DNA of 28,879 bases from Cudoniella acicularis. Its lineage: Eukaryota; Ascomycota; Leotiomycetes; Helotiales; Helotiaceae. The first letter of the stretch is position 1. Every line of letters starts with the position of its first letter. This document shows, in pieces, positions 11,541 through 22,412 of this stretch. Position numbers and translations under genes: made by a program. Under the pieces are notes generated by a model. The model saw nothing but the letters and a program-made list of their open reading frames with translations. It was not told the DNA's origin and searched no databases. Location: positions 1 through 28,879 of the forward strand of contig JAAMPI010000657.1 in the NCBI GenBank assembly GCA_013054445.1, given 5' to 3'.

Positions 11541-12551
11541 CTATTTCCGCAGGTGTGCTAATATAGCCCCAAGTCTTCTGAGTGCCTTTGGTTGTTCTGC
11601 ACTGCTGCCGTCATCCCGCAATTCCCGAATTTCCTCCCTAGCTTCTTTCACAAGCGGCAATAATCCTCCCCAAACTTCATCAGTATACCGTGTCAAAACA
11701 CCCTCCCATTGCTCTCGCCATTGCTCTCTCGCCTGGAGGTCCTGATCTTCAACTCCCTCATGAATGATACCCGGTCCTTCAACAAAAAACTCTAGGTTTG
11801 GCACCAGATTCAGAGGATGATCAGGAGAAATAGCCATATGAGATTCGGGCGGTGGAAATATTTCATTCATCATGCCTCGAAGTTGTGATAATTGATCAGC
11901 CGTAAGTCCCCAGTCGTAATTCTCATCGTCGGCCTGAGGAGCTTCGAATTGATCATCTATTGCTCCTGGCTTTGAAAGTAGGGCAACGACATCCTCCCCA
12001 TCTCGAATTTGCTGCTCTCGAACGGTGGTTGTTGCTGGATGACTTTCAATAGGTGGATCTTCAAGTAGTTGAGATCGAGCCCATGCTTCCCCGAATGTGA
12101 TCTCGGTCTTTCTTCGAGTTGACTCGAGGTTATTTTCAAGTTGTTCTGAAGGCGTGAAAGAGTCGATACTATCCAAAAATGAAGAAAAATCCCTTTCAGA
12201 TTGATCGATATGCTCTTCGTTATGTCCGACCCTGAAGCCTTCTGGGACATTTGAAGCCGTTCTTGCTCCACCCTGACTTGACTGGTGAGAGACTTTGGAA
12301 CTTTCCCCAAAAGCTAAGGTCGTACTGCCAGCTCCGCTATGAGAAGTCCCTTTACCGGCATTTGAGAGTGCTGCCGAAGCTCTTTCATTTAACTCATTGC
12401 TGTTTGGTGCTGCAAATAAATTCTGCGAAAGGCCGCTTGCCGAGGCTGCAACTCGCGATAGGATAGAGTCTTGTGAGGAATCCGATATCTTGGGAATCGG
12501 TTCAGCATCATCCTCCGAGAGAGCACGGCCTTTCCCCTTGCCGGAGCTCAT
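11541..12551 (-). CDS. Uncharacterised acidic fungal protein, intronless
   Basis: A single open frame of 336 aa with an ATG at 12551. I do not recognise a named domain. The first about 130 residues are Ser/Gly/Ala-rich and look disordered (MSSGKGKGRALSEDD start). The middle is acidic, with DFSSFLDSIDSF and EDVVALLS segments. The C-terminal about 130 residues look folded and conserved in style, with FPPPESH, HPLNLVPNLEFF, a Trp-rich helix (REQWREQWEGVL), WGGLLPLVKEAREEIRELR and a final amphipathic helix. There is no signal peptide or membrane segment. The alternation of disordered and acidic parts with short aromatic motifs resembles adaptor or receptor-associated proteins such as peroxins, but this is not enough to assign a role. 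It is convergent with the PEBP gene and divergent from CDC55. Confidence 0.85.
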   Translation of the reverse strand: MSSGKGKGRALSEDDAEPIPKISDSSQDSILSRVAASASGLSQNLFAAPNSNELNERASAALSNAGKGTSHSGAGSTTLAFGESSKVSHQSSQGGARTASNVPEGFRVGHNEEHIDQSERDFSSFLDSIDSFTPSEQLENNLESTRRKTEITFGEAWARSQLLEDPPIESHPATTTVREQQIRDGEDVVALLSKPGAIDDQFEAPQADDENYDWGLTADQLSQLRGMMNEIFPPPESHMAISPDHPLNLVPNLEFFVEGPGIIHEGVEDQDLQAREQWREQWEGVLTRYTDEVWGGLLPLVKEAREEIRELRDDGSSAEQPKALRRLGAILAHLRK

Positions 12552-13753
12552 AATGTTTCTTCAATCGCCCGTTCTTCTTGGCTCAAACATCAAACCATGG
12601 TAAAACCGAGATCTTCATGACACCATCGGTTGATATTTGTAGCTTCTATATTTTTAGAGAAAAAAACTCGGGCAAGTCTGTTTCAGAAAACTGACTGGAA
12701 ATCTTCAAATATTGATCAGGCGAGGAAAGAAGCTTCCTTGCATGTGATAGGTTAATGAGGTGAAGCTTGCCCGACTTCAGCCGAAGCCCTCCCCTCTCAT
12801 ACTGTAACACGTGACATAAACTTAGTGGAAAAGACCTCGAGAGACAGTACTTACTGTCATGAAAATTACTCATCTTGATCGAGCATAGAGGTGTTAAATC
12901 TAATACACCACCTCCCTCGGTTGTCCTGTCTAAGGAATAGTAGCGGTTGAATGGAGTTATGGTTGACTTTGTCGAATTTCAATGGGCCAATGGCCATAAC
13001 TTCGGTTCTCTATGAGCAGAAGACTATGGCTACTGCCTAACTAATGTATAAAGACGGGCTGATGGTCCTGTGCTTTTTAGATGAGTCTGCTCGAGTAACT
13101 GAAGCGTATGATGAATATGCTTAAAAATCCCGATAAAAGGGGAAATAATTCAGGTTTGGTCTTAGAACTGATACCGGTAGCCGGATTTCCGGAAGGACGA
13201 ACGAACCACTGTCAATTTAGATCTTACGTATCAGATCGAAGCTTAACTCCCATGGATGATAGTCGTTGGCTGCATACCCCTGACCAAGTAACATATTATG
13301 CATACTTATTTGAGATGAGACTGCAGAATGGGGTAAATTTGTCCTACATCTATCTGCGGGTCAAGCCTGAAATGGGATAATCAGGATTTAGGATGTTATA
13401 CGTCAGCAATTTTACACGACTAGACAGGCACCTAAAATGTGATGAGCAGAGGCCATGAATACAAGGAGACAATAAGCACAAAGAAAATAAAATGTCCAGG
13501 CCCAAGCTACTACAAAGAAGTTTCTTCTGCTGGAGCTTCTAGAAAAGTCTGCTTTTTTGGCTGGACTGTCTTGCAAGATTCATCGAGCTCGCATTTGCCA
13601 ACAAATGCAAGAAACATGGCCGGTGCCAACATGAACATCAAAAATTTGTGAAAATACGAACATTGTGAGGGAGGCGCCTTGAAATTTGCGGTGACAGTGT
13701 GCGAGGCCCAAAATACCAAGGCACTATCAGATCTGCGAGAAGGTAAACTTGTG
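12552..13753. other. Intergenic region between the unknown protein and CDC55 leader
   Basis: About 1.2 kb without a supportable gene. The left end is the promoter and leader of the leftward gene. A plus-strand open frame of about 90 codons (13108-13380) contains Met-initiated sequence but no recognisable family or splice context. No repeats or RNA genes are visible. Confidence 0.55.
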
Positions 13754-14189
13754 TGCATTTTCGCGGTCGTGCCTTTGTCATAACTTTCGCCTTCGCTCGC
13801 GGCTGCTCTCGTCACATCTCGCCAAGCAAACCAAATCCCCACTACATCTCCCTCTACCTCGACAACAGAGTACTTCTGCTATCAACAAGCCACCCTTTGG
13901 TTCTCCTCCGCGTCTACCGCCAGCAGTCTTCATCGATCCGCGAGCCTTTTCCGACGCGCCTCTCACAACTGCAGTCCGCCCGTACACCGTCACTTCCCCG
14001 TCTGAATCCAGCTTCCCCAATCGACCCTTGCAGGCTACCTCAGCCTTTCGTGCATCCCTCTCCTGCAAGTCCTCTACTCCAGATACCTCGACGCGATCGA
14101 GAATAGACCTGTCTTCTCTCAGACCTATCCAACGTCCTGCAAAACCATCTGTGGCGGAGAGTTATTCTTCTCCACAAGGGGCCTAAAAG
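13754..14189 (+). promoter_or_regulatory. AUG-free, pyrimidine-rich leader upstream of CDC55
   Basis: From about 13754 to the CDC55 start at 14190 the plus strand contains no ATG. It is rich in C and T (repeated tctc, cttcc, ccctc runs), which is typical of a long fungal 5' UTR. One frame stays open for about 145 codons without a methionine and ends at 14186, four bases before the start codon. I read this as untranslated leader kept free of upstream start codons, not as a gene. The transcription start is not visible. Confidence 0.5.
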
Positions 14190-16046
14190 ATGGTAGAAGG
14201 GGAACCGAACTCTCCAACCTGGAAGTTCACACAGTCAGTTTCCCCCATCCTGTTACTAGGCCACAAAGTTTTGCTTTCTGGCTGGCGTGCGCTGGGTCTT
14301 CGTCATATCTCGATTTTCAGATCCTACGCGCCCCATATCCTTGCTTATGCTAACTTCTAAATCAGATGTTTTGGTGATAAGGGAGATGTCGAGGATATAA
14401 CAGAAGGTCGGTCCTACTCCAGAGCTCTTGACATGAGATTTGTCACTAGCGCATTGAATTCCATTCATAGATTGATTGTGAGTATTGGGCAAGGCTGACA
14501 CATGAGTTTGTAGCGGATATAATATCCACCGTTGAATTCGATCATACTGGAAACTATCTTGCCACTGGTGACAAGGGCGGGAGAGTTGTGCTATTTGAGA
14601 GGAATGAGACAGTATGCTTCGCTCCCTCCTTTTTCAAGATTTTGGAGGTACCTAAGTGCGAATCGCTGACGTGACTCTAGAAAAAAACATGCGAGTATAA
14701 ATTCCACACTGAATTTCAATCCCACGAGCCCGAATTCGACTACCTCAAATCCCTCGAAATAGAAGAGAAGATAAACAAGATAAAGTGGTGCAGGCGACAA
14801 AATGCTTCCCATTATCTCCTTTCGACCAACGATAAGACAATCAAGTTATGGAAGGTTTTCGAGAAATCATTGAAAGTGGTGGCGGAAAATAACCTGTCAC
14901 ACGATCTAACTCCTGGAAATGCCGCAGGAGGTGGTGGAGGTGTTCGTCCCATTAGCAATGTTCATTTTACAAGTGCTCACGATCTTAAATTACCCCGCCT
15001 CACACACCACGATACCGTAGTTGCAGCAGTACCCCGTCGAACCTATGCCAACGCCCATGCATATCACATCAACAGCATTTCGGTGAACAGCGATGGAGAG
15101 ACGTTTATCAGTAGCGATGACCTTCGGATAAACTTGTGGAACTTGAACATTCAGGACCAAAGTTTCAACATTGTTGACATCAAACCCGCTAACATGGAAG
15201 AGTTGACGGAGGTTATCACGGCTGCAGAATTCCATCCACAGAGCTGTAACTGGTTCATGTATGCAAGCTCGAAGGGTACTATCAAGCTTGCAGATATGAG
15301 AGAGAGCGCTCTGTGTGATCAACATGCAAAACGTAAGCTGTTAAAGAATTATGAATTTTTGCAACTAACACAAACACCAGAATTTGAGCAAGAAGAAGAC
15401 CCTTCCGCCAGATCCTTCTTTTCCGAAATCATCTCTTCCATTTCCGACGTCCGATTCTCCCACGACGGACGATATATCCTTTCACGTGATTATCTTACCG
15501 TCAAAATCTGGGATGTCAACATGGAAAGACAGCCAGTAAAGACCATCCCAATTCACGAGCACCTGCGGCCCCGACTTTGTGATACCTATGAGAACGACAG
15601 CATCTTTGACAAGTTTGAGGTTGTCTTTTCAGGCGATGCTAAGAATGTTATGACGGGCAGTTATAACAACAACTTCATGATATACCCTTCAGATCCGGAT
15701 AAAGAGGTTGAGGTGGTTCTACAGGCCGATAAGTCTGCATTCAAAGCTAAGAAAGTGGGCGTGCCTACGCCAATTAACTCTTCTACGAGTCCGACCGCTA
15801 CAAATGGCGGCAAGAAGGGCGGCTCAAGAGCGGGTAGCCCTGCTGCTGGAGCTGCCGGACAAGGTGGCAGGATGCGGAAAGAGACCGATGCTGATCAGAT
15901 TGATTTTAACAAGAAGATCTTACATATGAGCTGGCATCCATTCGAAGACAGCATCGCTATTGCAGCAACCAATAACGTAAGCTTCTATAAATACCTTTCT
16001 GAAAGTCTGCTAATTTTTCTAGCTTTTTGTCTTTTCTGCATTGTAG
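14190..16046 (+). CDS. CDC55: PP2A regulatory subunit B, B55/Cdc55 type (WD40 beta-propeller)
   Basis: Exons 14190-14233, 14366-14406, 14514-14611, 14681-15332, 15381-15976 and 16023-16046 sum to 1455 nt, 484 aa. Introns are 132, 107, 69, 48 and 46 nt. Family hallmarks are WKFTQCFGDKG at the start, [45 protein letters not shown], and the B55 signature [22 protein letters not shown]. The protein is the substrate-specifying beta-propeller of the PP2A holoenzyme; in fungi Cdc55 acts in mitotic checkpoint control, morphogenesis and stress signalling (family knowledge). A Gly/Ser/Lys-rich insert of about 50 residues precedes the last blade (around [14 protein letters not shown]). The final exon encodes only seven residues (LFVFSAL) plus stop, restoring the usual C-terminus. 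Without it the frame would run on to an unrelated tail. The three small 5' exons (44, 41, 98 nt) were fixed by family matches across each join. Confidence 0.97.
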
Positions 16047-17280
16047 AATTGGTCCTGCAAGAAAGGGGTGCTCTTGGTCATATTCTATTAGCGCTTTAGT
16101 GCTTGGCTAGCTACTGCATTCCCGCATCACTTGTCACCTGATTCTCTCAATTCCCTCAATACTCCAGAGTTTGCTAGTCATGAGAAACGAACACTATATC
16201 ATCGGTGGTAGAGAAATTCCTCACATACACTGCAAGAGGCAGTGGTCAATGTGTATAATCGGAGGATGGTAGTCATTATGGCTGGCTGAAGGAATTCTGC
16301 ATTTCTCAGTAGCTTTGTGCTATTGGGTTGTGCCTGAGAGATTATGACATCGTAGACGTTATCATGATCCGAGCAGCTTTTCCAGCAATCAAGTAGACTA
16401 GTCACCTCGCAGATGAACAATGCAAAGAGATTCCAGTAATGTAGGCGGTCTGTGCATGCGCGTCAAACGTGCCTCTCCTCGTGGCTTCGACCTACAGGTC
16501 CTCGAGTTAACTGTAGTGGGGTATATGTCAGTGACGACAGAGATGCTGAAGGCTTTCCAGGGGCCGGTAAATTATAAAATGTTACAAAGTTTCCTTCGAC
16601 GAGCATGCTTTGTTACACATGGAATATCCTATTCGGGCAATTTTTGTTAACCACCTCCCTAGATAGGAAACTTGGCAGCCCTACCTCCAGATATTTGTGC
16701 ATTTGTCCGGATGATCAAAGACTTCCGTTCCCGCTTGACAATACCCACTGCCTAGGCCTTCTTTGGTACTGTAGCCCTCCCTGTAGACACTGTGCAACCC
16801 TCAGCAATGGCTTTTTGAACCCTGTTACGCAAGTCTACAAAATTTCAGCACACCCACCAGCCCAGCAAGTCGATGTCTAAAAAAAAGATTGAGATTTCTA
16901 AGTTGTGCCTGATCTGATGTTTTCAGCCACTTCCGCCAATGTCGCGCACGATTGCCGAAGCCGGGCCCTAAACCTGCGAAAAAGACGGGGTGCAGGCCGC
17001 TCGTCGAATTGGCATCGTACAAATGATTCTGGATGATCATTTTACCATTTGGCTTGCCTGCCAGCCTGCGTCCCTGCTCCTCCCTAGCTAACTTCCGGCA
17101 TTTTGTGCCTTAGTGTGATCTCACACTTGAATTTGTTTAAGTAAGTGCCATGTGCCAATCCACTCCAGTCCAGTCAGCATGAAAGGAGGGACCGTGTTTT
17201 TTGGACGACAACGTGTCATATCGCGATCCTTCGACATCAGCTCCCAGCTCTGATTTGCGTTTCTGGACAAGACAGCCCAG
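16047..17280. other. Intergenic region between CDC55 and the YEA4-like gene
   Basis: About 1.2 kb holding the CDC55 3' UTR and the promoter of the next gene, both plus strand. Only short frames (under about 91 codons) occur on either strand, with no family resemblance or convincing splice structure. I see no repeat, tRNA or other RNA gene. Confidence 0.6.
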
Positions 17281-18792
17281 ATGGCGAGGAGACGCAGAGC
17301 TGACTCGAGCAACACTCAGGTTATTTCGAGCCCTATGACCACCCCTCGTCGACGATCAACCCTACGAGACCTTCACAGCGCGCCGAGCGATGGAGACATA
17401 ATAGTTCCCAAGGTCATCAATGCTGCGCCGTCCTTGGAAAAGGCCGAAATGTATGGAATAGACGATCCTCGGCCGGCCTCATCAAAAATGCTGGCGATGG
17501 CGGGCCGGATATTCATCGAGACGATACCACAATTGCTGGCTGTAGGGGCTATGCTTGGGTTGATATTTGGAGGTTGCTGCTCAAATGTGAGTGCTGTTGG
17601 TCCAGGTTGGTGGTCAAGAAGAGGGAGGCTTATCCGTATCTTAGGTCTTTGCGCTGGAAGCTATAGTGAAGTAAGTCGCCTTGTTTGAATCAGCCTGGGA
17701 GAGCTTAATGCTAATGCTCACCATGAAGAGTTGAACCAGAGAGTGGTAAGAATGAAAGGAACCGATTGCGCTGGAAACCAACTAACAAATAAAGGCACAC
17801 TCTTGACTTTTGTACAATTTCTGTTTGTGGCTGTCACCGGCTACATATCCCAATTCGATCGCAATAGAGCACCATTGTTCATTAAGCCGAACCGTGTCCC
17901 TATTCGAAGATGGATGATCAATATTCTCCTATTCTTTACGATCAACGTCCTGAACAACCACGCATTCAGCTACAATATTTCAGTACCTATACATATCATT
18001 CTTCGATCCGGAGGAAGTATTACCACCCTTGCGGCAGGGTACTTATGGGGGAAGCGCTTCTCTAGAATACAGGTGATAGCAGTTACGCTTCTGACAATAG
18101 GTGTTGTAATTGCAGCATGGTCAGATCAGCAATCAAAAGTAGGTTTCTATCTCAGTCAGGGAAAACACCGTTAACCCCCATCATAGAAGGGAGTGGAGAC
18201 CGAGCAAGGACTGCCACCTTTTAGCACTGGACTTGCCATACTTTTCGTGGCACAAGTCCTTTCAGCCATTATGGGCTTATACACCGAAGAGACGTACAAA
18301 GAGTATGGTCCTCACTGGAAAGAGAACCTATTTTACTCTCACCTATTGGCTTTGCCCCTTTTTATCCCATTCTTGCCAGCAATGCATAGGCAATTCCTCA
18401 AACTCGCGTCCTCGCCTCCATTAGGGCTACCTTTCCGGGAGTCATACACGAATTTACCAGTGGAATTTCAGAACGGACTGGACAAAATTCATATCCCGAG
18501 TCAACTAGCATATCTCGTCACAAATGTTCTAACGCAGTACGCTTGCATTCGAGGTGTTAACCTGCTCGCCTCAGCAGCATCGGCTCTCACCGTTACTATT
18601 GTGCTCAACGTCCGGAAGCTTGTTAGTCTGTTGTTGAGTATATGGTTGTTTGGAAACAGGTTATCTCCGGGAACTCTTATCGGAGCATTTATAGTATTTT
18701 TCGCTGGGGGAATGTACGGTTTGGAAGGATCCAAAAGTTCTGGGCGAGCGAGGCATAGAGCTAGTGTTACCACCAATGGCAAAGTAGGATAG
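17281..18792 (+). CDS. YEA4: UDP-N-acetylglucosamine-type nucleotide-sugar transporter (UAA/SLC35B family)
   Basis: Exons 17281-17586, 17645-17670, 17729-17745, 17795-18138 and 18187-18792 sum to 1299 nt, 432 aa; introns 58, 58, 49 and 48 nt. Residues 1-80 are a basic, Ser-rich cytosolic tail; about ten membrane segments follow. Family features are GGCCSNVFALEAIVK at the first segment, TFVQFLFVA, NVLNNHAFSYNISVPIHII, RSGG and LRSGGSITTLAAGYLWGKR, then LYTEETYKEYG and the C-terminal TIVLNVRKLVSLLLSI. These match the Yea4/SLC35B4 branch, which exchanges cytosolic UDP-GlcNAc for UMP across ER/Golgi membranes to feed chitin and glycan synthesis in yeast; the exact substrate here is inferred. Exons 2 and 3 are micro-exons of 26 and 17 nt, both needed to give the conserved VFALEAIVKVEPESGTL. 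The last acceptor is a TAGAAG tandem, so one lysine may be optional. The ATG at 17281 has a good context (CCAGATGG). Confidence 0.91.
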
Positions 18793-18986
18793 CAAATTAA
18801 ATTCCATTAGACTTACAGTATTAAAAAAGCTTTTGTTACAATACAATGATTTTACGTGCGGCCGCGTTGTGCTGCGCAAAAAAGGAAACAAGGTTTCGCG
18901 ACGTTAATCCGGGATGCTCACATCTTGGATTTCCCGCATCTTTGTCCAAGGTAACCCAGAGAAACATCAACCAAATATCGCCCAAC
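18793..18986 (+). other. Short head-to-tail gap between YEA4-like gene and AMP deaminase
   Basis: Only 194 nt separate the two plus-strand genes. They contain the upstream gene's 3' UTR and a compact promoter/leader for the deaminase. The open deaminase frame extends back to an ATG at 18846, but that start would leave a leader of only about 50 nt after the previous stop, so 18987 is preferred. Confidence 0.5.
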
Positions 18987-21900
18987 ATGGTGCGCCTCGA
19001 TACGGACGATGTAGACACTGACACTGAGGCGGCGATGCTTCCAGAAGCTGCAATGACCGAAGACGGAACGCCAGAAAATAAAACCCCCACTGAGGGCCAA
19101 GAGGGGATGTTGCCTCGAGACATTCAACAAAAGACCGCATATTACGACTACGCCGCAGAGAGACAGTTAAGTCAAGCAGATTCGAAGCTCTTCTATCAAC
19201 GCAGTCAGCTCGAGGCCCAAAAGACTGGAGGGAGCAATTGGGTGAATACCCCACATGGCAGCCCAACTTTGGTACCCAGAGCCGTTTTGCATGGTGTCGA
19301 AGGTGCGCCGGTAGGAATCCGAAGATCGGGCAGTGTGAACTCCACAAAGAGCGGGCATAGCCTAGCCCAAAGGTATGCCAATTACGTTCTCTTTCTAATT
19401 GAGATGCAGACTGATCTCGGATAGCACAACAAGATTCAAGCCTTCTGTTCCCACTGGGCTGGCCGACCCTAGCAAACACCCCGAGAGCAATACTATCCAA
19501 GAACCTAGTGCTGCCACCTTTTCAGATAGTCCAGTTGCGATACATCGAATAGAGTCTCTTCTCCGAGCCGACAGAGCTGCGAGAGATCACTCAACACATC
19601 CACACCTTCCCCACGAACATAAACCCTTGCTGGAGACAGAGGGCTTGCACGGAGCTGGTGCTGGCATAGGTGTTGGCAATGGTGTTGGTGGTTTTGTTGA
19701 CAACGAAGCTCATATTACCTCAGAGCTAAGCACTATCTATTCCAACATCCAGAAAATATTGGATATTCGTCACAAATATATGCGATTATCCCTTCAACAA
19801 GATGGTGACAACCCAAAAGACGATCCCAATTGGAACATCTACCCACCGCCACCAGAACCAGCTTGGTACGAGGAGAAAGATCGTTCCACGGGCATTGCAG
19901 GAAGAGGTAGTCAAAATGCTAGTTTGACAAATAGCTTGATTATGGAGAAGCCTCATGGCAAGGGAATCGAGCAACGTCGAAGCTTCAGCTCCACGTCTCT
20001 TGCACAAACACCACTAAGTCCACAGGGCGTGAAGCCAACCAAAAAGAAGCGCAAGCCTGGCCAAGATATTGGTGATGACTTCGATATGGAGGATCTGCTG
20101 CCTCTACCTGGTCCTAGCGAGATGACTTTCCGTATGGACGGGAGCAGTGTGTACCAAGTATACGAGAACTCAAAAGCAGACGATGTTGATACTCCAGTCA
20201 TCACAATACCTACCATTCGAGAATTTTACATGGATTTGGAGGATATTCTAAACATTTCTTCAGATGGACCAAGCAAGAGCTTCGCATTCCGTCGATTGCA
20301 GTACTTGGAGGGGAAATTTAACCTCTACGTTCTCTTGAACGAATACCAGGAAATGGCAGACAGCAAGAAAGTTCCCCATCGAGATTTCTACAATGTTCGA
20401 AAGGTTGATACTCACGTCCATCACTCTGCTTGCATGAATCAAAAACATTTACTTCGCTTCATTAAAAGCAAGATGAAGAAATGCCCGGATGAGGTGGTAA
20501 TGTTCCGAGATGGTAAACACCTTACATTAGAGGAGGTTTTCCAAAGTATCAACCTTACGGCTTACGACCTCAGTATCGATACTCTCGATATGCATGTTAG
20601 TATTTACTTGCATAATTTTCACAGCTTGGCTAACATCCACAGGCCCATACCGATTCATTTCACCGCTTTGACAAGTTCAATCTCAAATACAACCCAATTG
20701 GAGAGTCTCGCTTAAGGACTATCTTCCTCAAAACAGATAACTTCATTAATGGTAGGTATTTGGCAGAGATCACCAAGGAGGTCATTGCGGATTTAGAGTC
20801 AAGCAAATACCAGATGGCCGAATGGCGAATATCGATTTATGGCAGAGCAATCGATGAATGGGACAAGCTAGCCGCGTGGGTTGTTGACAACAAGCTGTTC
20901 TCGCACAACATTCGCTGGTTGATTCAAGTACCCCGATTGTTCGATGTCTACAAGTCCAGTGGGTTAATGGAGAACTTTGAACAAGTTATCATAAATCTGT
21001 TTCAACCTCTCTTTGAAGTTACTAAGGATCCTTCGAGCCATCCGAAACTGCACATCTTCCTCCAAAGAGTCATTGGATTTGATAGTGTCGACGATGAGAG
21101 CAAGCCAGAACGCCGTCTGTTTAGAAAGTTCCCTGTACCAAATAGCTGGGATTCGAAGCAAAACCCCCCGTACAGCTACTGGATCTATTATCTCTTCTCC
21201 AACATTGCCTCTTTGAATGTTTGGCGAAAACAACGGGGGTTCAACACATTCCTTCTTCGCCCTCATTGTGGTGAAGCAGGGGATACCGACCATTTAGCTG
21301 CGGCCGTACTTTGTTGTCACAGCATTAGCCATGGTCTGCTGCTTCGAAAGGTTCCTCTCTTGCAATACATTTTCTATCTCGAGCAAATTGGTGTTGCAAT
21401 GTCTCCACTAAGTAACAACGCGCTGTTTTTGGCATATGAGAGGAACCCTTTTTTGCAATACTTCAAACGAGGATTGAACGTCTCGCTATCGACCGATGAT
21501 CCCCTCCAATTTGCATTCACAAAGGAACCTCTGATTGAAGAATATTCCGTAGCTGCCCAAATTTATAAACTCAACGCTGTAGATATGTGCGAGTTGGCAA
21601 AGAATTCTGTCAAGCAAAGCGGGTATGAGCATGCTGTCAAGCAGAGGTGGCTTGGCCCTGACTACAATCTAGCCGGTGTGAAAGGAAACCATATGGCAAA
21701 AAGTAATGTTCCAAACATCCGAGAGGGCTTCAGGCACGAAACATTACTACAAGAGCTTTCAATGTGAGTTTTGCGTACTGCGAATTTTACGATGCGATGA
21801 ACTGACTGGTTTAGGATCGAGCGATACACGGCAATGTCAACACCAACACCTGCCACGACTAGTAAAGCTGACCACTACCCTTTCACGTCGGAAGAGCGTC

Positions 21901-22412
21901 CCGCTTCTCCATCGTCTTCAATGAAAACGAATGTATCGTCGAATGCGACTGGGGCTGAATCTAGCGCTCTATCGTACCATCAATTTCCAGCTCAAGCCGC
22001 GAGAATTCGGACCTCAAAATCTCAAGTTCAACTTGATTTGCAGCAGCCAACCCACGCAAATGGAAACCCTCCACTGCATTCCGCTTCTCGTGACTCTACG
22101 CAGCGGAATTCTCTTGTATCCTCACCGCACCTTGGAAGCGCCTCAAGAGAGGCATTATGGCCTGTAGAGGGCTTCTCTGATCTGCATCTCTCGGCCAGTG
22201 AACCAAGGATCTTCCCAGGTATTGTGAGCAGATCGCAAAGGAGGGACAGCCTAGTCAGGAAGAGTAGCATGAGTGAAACGGATGATCACCCGGCCTCAAG
22301 TACATCATCCAACAAACGTGGAAGAAGTAGCTCTACGAAATTCGCGGATGTTGCTGTAGAAGAGGAGCAGGAGAGTGATGATGATATGGAGGAAGCGGGA
22401 GGGTTAGATTAG
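18987..22412 (+). CDS. AMD1: AMP deaminase
   Basis: Exons 18987-19372, 19410-20595, 20643-21763 and 21815-22412 sum to 3291 nt, 1096 aa. The enzyme converts AMP to IMP and ammonia in purine interconversion and energy-charge control (known for the family). The N-terminal about 380 residues are low-complexity and regulatory-looking, with a Gly-rich patch (GAGAGIGVG) and a basic patch ([10 protein letters not shown]). The catalytic domain begins near residue 390 with [13 protein letters not shown]. The zinc site HxH is in [14 protein letters not shown] (H464, H466); RPHCGEAGD (H732) and LSTDDPLQF (D809/D810) complete the active site. The C-terminal about 200 residues are Ser-rich and acidic, as in other filamentous fungi. 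The start at 18987 was chosen for its Kozak-like context (CCCAACATGG). The first intron is unusually short (37 nt) with this acceptor; an alternative in-frame acceptor at 19424 gives a 52-nt intron and 1091 aa. Confidence 0.96.

Noticed and set aside
13108..13380. 90-codon plus-strand open frame
   Set aside because: No recognisable family, no codon or splice context supporting it, and flanked by ordinary intergenic DNA.
13749..14186. 145-codon open frame ending just before CDC55
   Set aside because: It contains no methionine and reads as Ser/Pro/Leu-rich translation of a CT-rich leader; treated as 5' UTR.
18846..18986. Upstream in-frame ATG extending AMP deaminase by 47 residues
   Set aside because: It lies only 54 nt after the previous gene's stop, in a weaker context than the ATG at 18987, and the added residues do not look family-like.
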